A program made the position numbers and the translations under genes. Shown piece by piece: positions 56,232 through 64,000 of a stretch of DNA of 64,000 nucleotides. The notes under the pieces are model-generated. The model had not been told where the DNA came from and made no database searches. It saw nothing but the letters and a program-made list of their open reading frames with translations. Origin of the DNA: Diospyros lotus (Eukaryota > Streptophyta > Magnoliopsida > Ericales > Ebenaceae); assembly GCF_014633365.1 (NCBI RefSeq), contig NC_068349.1:26674753-26738752 (forward strand), in the 5' to 3' direction. The first letter of the stretch is position 1. Every line of letters starts with the position of its first letter.

Positions 56232-56510
56232 AAACTAGCTAAAACCCCGATTGGAGACTCAAGGGTACTAGTGGAAATTGAGAATGATTGAGTCATTAAT
56301 GGTTAGTCTGATGTGATGTAATCTAGCTATCAAGTTAGGTTCATAGGTGATAGGAATCATTGAGGTTCGAGTATTAGAATGAATTTGGTATTTGCCATGG
56401 ATCCTAGGGAAATGAGAAACCTAGGATGGTTCGGTTAGTAAAAATAGAGTCTAAGGATTCTAATGATTGAGGTTACCTCTAAGAAAGTGTTGGTGTTTTT
56501 CCTTTTCCAG

Positions 56511-57806
56511 ATGGTGAAAACTCGAAGAATCACGGATCTCAACGAACGAAATGAGGAAAGCAGTAGTAGCAATTATTGAGGTCGCTCTGTGAGTCACACC
56601 ACGAGTAGTCGCCATAGTCGCTCTACGAACTCTGCTACGGGTAATCACCGTAGCCGTTCAACGAATCACGCCACGAGCAGTAGACGATAAGAAGAGCAAT
56701 CAGGTCCTAGTGAAAGTAGGCTTGATCGAATAGAGCGAATCTTAGAGGGCGTGCTGACACATGTAACAAGGAACGAGCCACCAAGGCGCACCCCCCATGT
56801 GCTGGATCAGTATCGCCGGCAAAGACCCCTGGTGTTTAGAGGAAAAGCGAGAGATGATCCCAGTGTAGCTGAGTACTAGATAGAGCAAATTGAGAAGCTG
56901 CTCCAACATCTGCAGTGCAGTGACGAAGATAAGGTTAACTGCGCTACATTCATGCTAGAGGAAGAAGCTGCACGATGGTGGCAATCAGCCCAGCGGGCCC
57001 TACAAAGAATACCTAGGCAAGCAACGCAGGATCCAAGGCCGAGACAAGCTCAACTGATAACTTGGGAAGCATTCAAAGAAGTATTCAATGCCAAGTACTT
57101 TCCCCAAAGCTGGAAGGAAGAGAAGACTTGGGAATTCATGAAGTTGAAGCAGACTGATGAGATGTCAGTAACTCAATATGATGTTAAGTTTACCCAACTG
57201 ATCAGGTATGTACCTATGTACGAAACTGACGAGAAGCAGAAGGCACAGAAATTTGTGGGTGGATTGAAGGTGGATCTACAACAAGCTCTCAGCTCATGTA
57301 CCATCAACACTTACAACGAGGCACTGGACAGGGCTCTGACCACCGAAATGAACTTACTGCGTGTAGGACTAATAAGATCTGATGAAAAGAAAAGAGATTC
57401 GAAAGCCACAGAGCATAAGTCATGAGGAAAAAATTTCAAAGATAGCAAATCGTGTCCTCGATGCAATAAAGAACACCTAGGAAGAAATTGTTCGCAAGGA
57501 CATATCACGTGTTTTTCATGCGGCGACAAAGGACATAAGGAGAAGGATTGCCCTAAGAAGAAAGATGTACCTCCAACTGGGAATCGAACGGGGATCACAT
57601 GCTACTCATGCAATCAACCCGATCATTACGCTAGCAAATGTTCGAAAAGACAAAAGATGGATCAACCTGGGAAGATAAACATGACGCTAGGACCTCGTAC
57701 CGGAAGAGTCTATTACCTAGAAAAAGAAAATGAAGAGGTCTACCCTGGCTTGGCGAGAGATGACGAAGAGACCCATCCGATATTAACCAAAGGTATGTCA
57801 GTTTGA
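56511..57806 (+). pseudogene. Gag with three CCHC zinc knuckles, four in-frame stops
   Basis: One frame (ATG 56511, MVKTRRITDLNER) reads about 431 codons to TGA at 57804, interrupted by stops at 56577, 56688, 56877 and 57423. The capsid region is EEEAARWWQSAQRAL near 56958, ITWEAFKEVFNAKYFPQSW near 57057, MSVTQYDVKFTQLIRYVP near 57162. The knuckles are CPRCNKEHLGRNC near 57453, CFSCGDKGHKEKDC near 57510 and CYSCNQPDHYASKC near 57600. Gag ends cleanly without entering a protease. It would package RNA if trans-supplied enzymes exist. Confidence 0.9.
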
Positions 57807-58175
57807 TTCAGGTTGATTTATAATCATAGCAGCCAAGTTAAGGTTCAATGTTATCAATTTCTGTGCAATCATGGCATATGCATTAGTATAGGAATGGGTT
57901 GGGAGAATTGTTTGTCAAATAAAATGAGTCTTGAGGACACGATTGAGAATGCTATTGAGATTTGTGTAGCCGCTTGTTTAGAGCTACAATGGGATATTCT
58001 GGAAAATAAAAGACGTGTCTGGTAAGCTCGGATCATATGGAGATGTAAGTTATGAATAATTGCTAAGGATTACGAATGGTACTTAGGACATTTCAATTGG
58101 GAGTCATTAGCAATAGCAGTGATACAATTATCACAGACCAAATTTCGAGGATGAAATTTATTAAGGGGGGAGAAT
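57807..58175 (+). other. Noncoding tail and polypurine tract of the gag-only element
   Basis: No domain recognised; a 70-codon ORF at 57813-58025 is unsupported. TTAAGGGGGGAGAA (58162-58175) is the polypurine tract, preceded by AAATTTCGAGGATGAAATTT, a stretch typical just before Gypsy 3' LTRs. Confidence 0.75.
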
Positions 58176-61100
58176 GTAATACCCGGGAATAATTTGAGGA
58201 TAAAAATGATATTTGATAAAGGGCATAAATGGAATTTTGAAAAAATAAGACTATAGGGTACACTAACATAGCTTTGGACGACCGAATTAGTCAGAGGGAG
58301 TACCCCAGACCCTAGATAGCCAAGAAAAAATGGTGTAGTATCGATGAGTGATTTAAATTATGATTTTTAGTGATAAAAGAAATGAGATCGGGAATAGTTT
58401 TCGGTACAGCAAAAATACAGCTGTCAATTAGGTTGTATTACCGAATTGTTATAGACGATGTCTGAAAATCAACGGAGCGTGTCTAGGACTAATATTTGAT
58501 GTATAAAACAACCCTTAAGTGGTTTCAGGTTGAATCGAGTGGATTTGAGGTCAAAACGATTAATCGGGCCTAAGTGTAATTTTCTAAATTTGCCCGAGGG
58601 AGGTCAAAACGATAATTTTTCAAAAGTTTCAAGGGAGAAATGAGAAGTAATAATCTTGTGGGTCTTAGTGGTACAGTTGTATAATTAAGGGGCTTGAGGA
58701 TAAGGGCCAAAATGCAAAAGAAAGTTTCTAAGGGGCTAAAGTGCAATTTTCAAAAATCTGCTAAAAATGGCAAATCTGGCCGCGATTTGTGGCCGAAAAA
58801 TCCGGGGATTTGCAGATGTTCTTCGACAGGGCATGGCCAAGGTCGCGTAGGGGCGAAGCAATGGCCTTAGATTGGTCAGAAAATCAGACGAATTTGGCTA
58901 TAAATAGCCAAGTTTTGATGATAGTTTGCATCAAAAATTTTACTTCGGATTTCTCACTTTTGGGAGCAAATTAGAGGTCGGGGATAAGGGGCTTTTGTTC
59001 CCCAGGTTGTGAGGAACGATTCTGGGAATTTTGAGGGTTTTTGGAGTAGTGTAGGGAGTGTTTTGCCATATATATACATTCAACCATATATATATATACA
59101 TATTGCATGAAGTATCAAATCGGGTTGTAGAGTGATCGATTGAATGATCTATTAAGGGGCTTTTGGTCGCAAGGCTATGGGTAGAAAATCTGGAAAGTTT
59201 CGTGTCAATCGGAGTTCGAATCGAAGGCCAATTTGATTCACCGGAGTTCGGTGGCGGGATAGCTTTGGCCGACTATTTTCAGTCAAATCGGAATGGTGGT
59301 TTTTTCTGAGCAAGATGGGTACCATTGGGATTGAATAAGGGAGAGGAACAGCCTGGTGTCGTCGCTTCAATTTTCCGGTGTACTGTCGCAGGAGAAGATG
59401 ACCGAATGTATTTTTTGTATTTTTTAAATACTGAAAATAAAGAAAATTCGAGAACAAATAGAATTAAAGGAAATAAAATTCTGGAAAAATATCCATAAAT
59501 TCAAGAAAAATGAATAGTTTATTTTGATGAATTTTTATCCTGGAAATTTCTTGAGGAGATAATTATTTTGGATTTTTGAAAGGAAAGGTAAATAGAAAAT
59601 AAATAGGAGGAATTTTTATAAATTCTGAGAAAATTATATAAGGATAAGGAATTTATTTTATCAATTTTTGTGATTTTTATTGAAGTAGATTCGAATGAAA
59701 CCAATGAGAAATAAATTTTCTCAAGGAAAAGTAATTATGGAAATTTGAGAAAATAGGAGAAAAATCTGAAAAATTTCCAAAAACTTTCATAGGCTTATAA
59801 ATATTGTTTTATGAATTTTTATAGAGAAAACTTTAGAAAAAATGCTTGAAGAGGTATTTACTTGAAATTATCGAGAGAAAAATAGGAAGAAATTAAAGAA
59901 AAATAATGAGAAAATTGGGGAAATAGATATTGATTTCCCTTTGAATTCATATGATGTCTAGGGCATCGATGAGGCTCAAATTTGATCTATAGAGGGCCTG
60001 GCACGAGAATCGAGGTCGATCGGGCACGTATTTCGAGGAGTCTTGAATTTAGCCCAAGGTGAGTGGTTCTACCCGAAAAGACTTATAGTAGCATGTGAAT
60101 GGCTTATTGTGAGTGTTCATCCCTATGGCTTGGTTTATTGTGATGGTCTGTCCAAACGGTTATTTACACATGCATTGAATTTCGTACGATTGCATACATC
60201 TAACTGTTGATTTTAAGTTATACATGTTATGATTTTTCGGCATTGACATGTTGTGTTGTCCATGTGGGACGTGGGTTGTTAACCTGTGACGTAGCTCTCG
60301 AGTGTCAGCACTCGGAATGCGTGCCAAGGGTTAATGCTATGTGACCCACTTGGGACGGGGCTGAGACGGACTTCACCCTACAGTACTCAAGTGGCGGGGC
60401 TGAGAGTGGACACCACCCCGATTGTTGGCTCAAGTGACGGGGCTAAGAGTGGACACCACCCCAGGTTCCTTTGAGCAATAGCATTAAGGCTGAGGTGTCG
60501 TGAATTTCGGGGATAGTGCTGATGTGACACTCTTGGGGCTAGGGTTGCGTTAGGTTTTGGAATGTTTTTGAGTAGGAGCGTAAAGCCTAACTATGACAAT
60601 GGGGTGATTCCTGGGTTCATATGTCGAGGTTGTCCCTCTTGAGCAGGATTGGTTTGCCAATAGGTCGGTGTGGTCGTGTCGCCTTTAGAGATATTGCATT
60701 TTCCTCGGTTAGAGCTAAGTGCTATGTGGGATTCTCTTAGGCTGGGGCATGTCGGGATTTATCGGTTTTATATATGGTTTTGCATATCTGCATGAAAATG
60801 TTTTTGAACTCTCACTTAGATGATTCAACATCTAATTTGGACTATGTCCCTGGAATATTCAAATGTTCCAGGTGAATGCAGTGGCGCCAAGGGAAAGAAT
60901 GTCATCGAGATGTAGCTGCTATGTTTAGTTTTCGTAGGTTTTTGTCTATGATTACGATGTTCAGAAGTTATGTAAAATTTTGATATTTTCATGTGAAACA
61001 TCGATCTGAATATTTAATTGTAAGAGGAATTGGTCGGTTATATATCATTGAGGTTTCGATCTTGCTTCCGCTGATGTGATTGATAATACCTGTCCTAGTC

Positions 61101-61265
61101 TATTAATTTTTAAATTTTGATATGCTGAGAAGGTACGATCAGGATTGTTGGGAAATGGCTATGATGAAGGTATGTATGTTGAGAGGCTTATGTTGTGTAT
61201 ATAATATAAAAAAAAAATCCCAAAATCTCGAGGTAATGCAAATTCTGGGAAGACAGGGCGTTACA
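58176..61265 (+). repeat. 3' LTR of the gag-only element, 3.09 kb
   Basis: TGTAATACCC to GGGCGTTACA. A TATA box (GGCTATAAATAGCC, 58897-58910) is itself a palindrome. An AT-rich region spans 59400-59930, with a (TATA)n run near 59085-59100. No coding sequence. CTTTT follows at 61266; no matching copy precedes 54529. Confidence 0.88.
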
Positions 61266-62265
61266 CTTTTGGCCTACAACGAGGATCTCTCCATCTCCCC
61301 GAAGTACATTGAAAGACCTTGAGTGACAACTAGCATTATATCAGGGCGATCCTACCAATAATGAAGTCTAACTTCCATGAGAAACTCTTTGAACTTTCGA
61401 CTCCTGCGTACTATAATATCTCCATTAACTAACATCCCAATCGAGTCAGAGCTATAGACTGATCAAGCTCACTAACTCGATAGCTATGCCAAGATTTAGT
61501 GTGGTGTGGTCGAGATGACACATCGAAACTCTTTTCGATATTGGAAATACTTTCCAATCAAGTGTACTCTGGCTAGAGGTTCATACAACCACAACCACCA
61601 TTGATCTCATAGGATATCCACCTCATGCCAAAGGTCGATGGATCCCATTAATAATCACCTGCTTCCATATGCCACTGCACTGAGACCACATAGAGCATCT
61701 TCCACTTAGTAATTGGATGGTTCTTATCAAATGCAAATCTCAGGTACCAACATACAAGACAATTGTAACGCCTCTGGTATAAGGAGCAATAACACAATCG
61801 AAGTCTGCGATAAATCATAGATCCTCTCAACCATGTGATGTATCTCACATTCAGTAAATGTTCCACTAACATCTACTCACATGTCTACTATATCTATCTC
61901 ATAGATTATGGCATGCGACTCACCATCCCTTATTATTAGTATCTCATACTAATCAAATGTAGTAACCCATGTGTCATTCCATAATTGATTACTCATAGCC
62001 CACTTCTGAGAAATCTAAGGACCGAAAATTAACCTTTTAAGAAAACCTTAATCTGAAAGTCTTTGTCACATATTATTAACACTTAGGAATAAGACTATTG
62101 TCAAGAAATCTAAGCACTCATTCATCAGATTGATTGGAGAGGTATGAATGAAGATATAACCATAAAATATGAAAACATATTTTATTATATTTGCAAGATT
62201 TACATCACTAGTCCCATAAATATATCCACTAGATGTCATATAAATCTATCATTAGGGCACTAACA
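61266..62265 (-). repeat. Copia LTR fragment, minus strand
   Basis: The minus strand begins TGTTAGTGCCCTAATG at 62265, a start close to the TGTTAGTG of the Copia LTR at 7481. It shares the type's middle features (a 'gacacatgggttac' block). It is cut at 61265 by the gag-only element. No polypurine tract adjoins its start, so it may be a 5' or solo LTR. Confidence 0.45.
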
Positions 62266-63040
62266 CGAACACTACATGAATGCATGAAACATAAATAAGT
62301 AAGAAAATGATTTAAGTATTACCCTCAAAGGCATGCCCTCTCTTAGAGAGAGGTCCAAGTGCCTGTGCTCCTGTATACTTATGGGCACATAAAGAGAATC
62401 CAACTCCTGAGATGGGGGAAGCTGCTCTTCTCTAACTTGTGGAGGGTAAAATAGTTGTATATATAAATTTATGGAAAGGGTAAAGTAATTTCAAGAGTAT
62501 CAATGTACTTGTCAAGGAAATATGGAATATCTAGCCCAGAGACATATAATATTCAGAGGTCCAGAATAAGATATAAATTATCCTAAATCTAACATCAACT
62601 AAGAGTACCACTACTTCCACTTGCTACTAAGGGTGAGAGGTATGCCTGAGTCTATCGACAGCCTTTGACCCGTCGGTCTTGTCCGTAGTCAGAGTATCAC
62701 CACTATGCCCCAGGGCTATACAGAAGGGAGGACACTAACCCATGAAATCCCTTTATGGAAAGGTTTGGCCATGAGGAGCAGTGCACGATCCTAAGCGCCT
62801 TAATGAAGTGGAATGGGTGAATACTATTGGACCTATAAAACTGAGGAGATTTCCTAAAACTCTATTCCTTCCACCAATGGGTGTATGAATGTACAGGGCT
62901 TGTGGAACAGTTATTTAAAGGAAGCAACCCTGGACTTTGCATCCAAAGACAATGGAACTGTCGAATGGATATGAATTAGACCCATATAAAAGAATTTCGG
63001 GTGGAGTGGACAGGGCCCTAATGGTACGGACCGTACTCTG
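62266..63040. other. Unassigned sequence
   Basis: No supported ORF, tandem repeat or element terminus identified. Confidence 0.35.
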
Positions 63041-63094
63041 AGGTACTCTATTTTGGTGGCGTGATTCGATAGTCTACGTTCGCTAGTCTATTTT

Positions 63095-63840
63095 GTTTTA
63101 GTGGTTCAATGGAATTTTTCCTAGGCCACCTACATCTGCAATCAAAGTATCAATATTTTGTCAAAATAGTTCGGCGAAGTTCCTACTTTCGCAATTATAA
63201 AGTTTTGTCAAAGCGTTTCGATGGAGCGCCTACTTTCTCTATCATGAAGTTTTATCGAAGCGGTTCAGTAAAACACCTACTTCTGCAAGTAGAGGTATGT
63301 CAGGACATAACTCTTATGGCCCAATATATGAAAGATAGTATAAACATTTTTATTTTAGCAGTTGGGCAAGGTGCCTATGTCCACAATCATAATTATGATA
63401 GTAATTTGCAACAACTATATTCTAATGATAATTGTCCAGCAAAGTGCCTTTGATCATGATGATGATGGAATAATTTTTGTTTTGGCGGTTTAGCCCTTTG
63501 CCTACATTCACCCTCAAAGGCAACATTTAATGAGTCGTTGTCCTTATGTTAGGATACCAGGTAACTTGTGATGATGCTTGGATATTTTCTTTTTGAAATC
63601 TTTTTTATTCATAACTATCCATCTTTGAATTTGAGACTACAGGAGATGAGTATCGGGCCAAGCCTAAGGGGTTTCCATCTTCTTAGCTCCCCAGTTTGGA
63701 TTTTTCCTTAGCCTTTTGCCCAATTGCTACTAAACAGAGGATACACACACATATATATGTTACCATCTATACATTTCTTACATTATAGTAGAATTTTGTT
63801 TTTGCGGTTTGGTACAAACACCTACATCCGTGGTTTACAA
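63095..63840 (+). repeat. ~48-bp degenerate repeats with CCTACATCCGCAAT core, locus 2
   Basis: Units of about 45-50 bp follow TTTTGT(T/C)...GCGGTTCG...(G/C)CCTACtTtCGCAATCAT-AAG. Contiguous copies lie at 63095-63300 (cores near 63126, 63181, 63227, 63277), with scattered ones near 63370, 63498 and 63818. The spacing breaks coding potential; the 114-codon ORF at 63109 reads through repeats. Confidence 0.6.
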
Positions 63841-64000
63841 GGAGTTAGTTTTAAGTTAATCACGTCCTCACTTGGCAGCTTCTGCTTATGGCTTGACAAC
63901 TTCTACTTTCGATCTTAGAGTAACTTGGATGATGTTCCTATAACGATTGGCATAATTAATGTTGTGCAGCCTTCTGCCTTCAAAGCGCATATGGTCTTCT

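Larger units (their letters stand above)
54529..61265 (+). mobile_element. Gag-only, pol-less Gypsy-type element with unequal LTRs
   Basis: A 5' LTR end (55397-56217), primer-binding site, gag ORF with three zinc knuckles, about 370 bp of noncoding sequence, polypurine tract and 3' LTR (58176-61265). The internal region is only about 1.96 kb, with no protease, RT or integrase. This layout matches the published TR-GAG class of nonautonomous retrotransposons. The 5' LTR shares only its last ~820 bp with the 3' LTR, and the upstream part belongs to another family. Confidence 0.8.

Noticed and set aside
54529..61265. A 5-bp target duplication for the gag-only element
   Set aside because: ATAGT on the left and CTTTT on the right do not match, consistent with a recombinant left end.

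Overview
The window is nuclear DNA from a flowering plant, probably a eudicot, although the sequence alone does not name the species. The evidence is one intron-rich trehalase gene of plant type, LTR retrotransposons primed by initiator tRNA-Met or tRNA-Asp, a plant-type RTE LINE, and hAT and Tourist-like DNA elements. I found one intact protein gene. Nearly everything else that can be assigned is transposable-element DNA, much of it nested.

Layout. 1-9341: a Ty1/Copia element whose first 18 LTR bases lie outside the window. Its LTRs differ at only four positions I could find, yet its coding region is wrecked. It sits inside the left LTR of a Ty3/Gypsy chromovirus (Tekay/Del-like) that runs on to 18275 and is broken by in-frame stops and one frameshift. 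18276-25660: LTR remnants, including a SIRE-like LTR, a minus-strand Copia-type LTR and a possible Gypsy LTR, plus microsatellites and unassigned sequence. 26111-29026: an 11-exon, 605-codon trehalase gene (TRE1) with its promoter directly upstream and a hAT-like element 163 bp past the stop. 31820-34112: the end of a SIRE-like Copia, split by a 728-bp hAT element with an 8-bp target duplication. 34113-39122: a minus-strand, integrase-less Athila-type Gypsy.

39487-42747 is a full-length RTE-clade LINE with a perfect 16-bp target duplication. It lies inside the reverse transcriptase of a minus-strand Copia whose pieces continue at 42748-44755, 48007-50482 and 53285-54528. That Copia is also interrupted by a plus-strand Gypsy solo LTR (44756-48006, itself carrying a 1.03-kb hAT element), a Tourist-like MITE (49329-49553) and a minus-strand Gypsy solo LTR (50483-53284, perfect 5-bp target duplication). 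54529-61265 is a gag-only, pol-less Gypsy-type element with very unequal LTRs. 61266-64000 holds a Copia LTR fragment and a degenerate ~48-bp repeat array.

The observation I rate highest is the U3 of the first Copia. Within about 300 bp of its TATA box it carries ten TGGGCC/T (site II) motifs and a perfect inverted pair of telo-boxes, the combination known from plant ribosomal-protein and growth gene promoters. A second, unrelated LTR (20953-23028) has a similar TGGGCY cluster. Other points worth attention are an inverted-filler deletion scar in an LTR, a retrotransposon mobile despite dead ORFs, leader repeats in two Copia elements, and the chimeric 5' LTR of the gag-only element.
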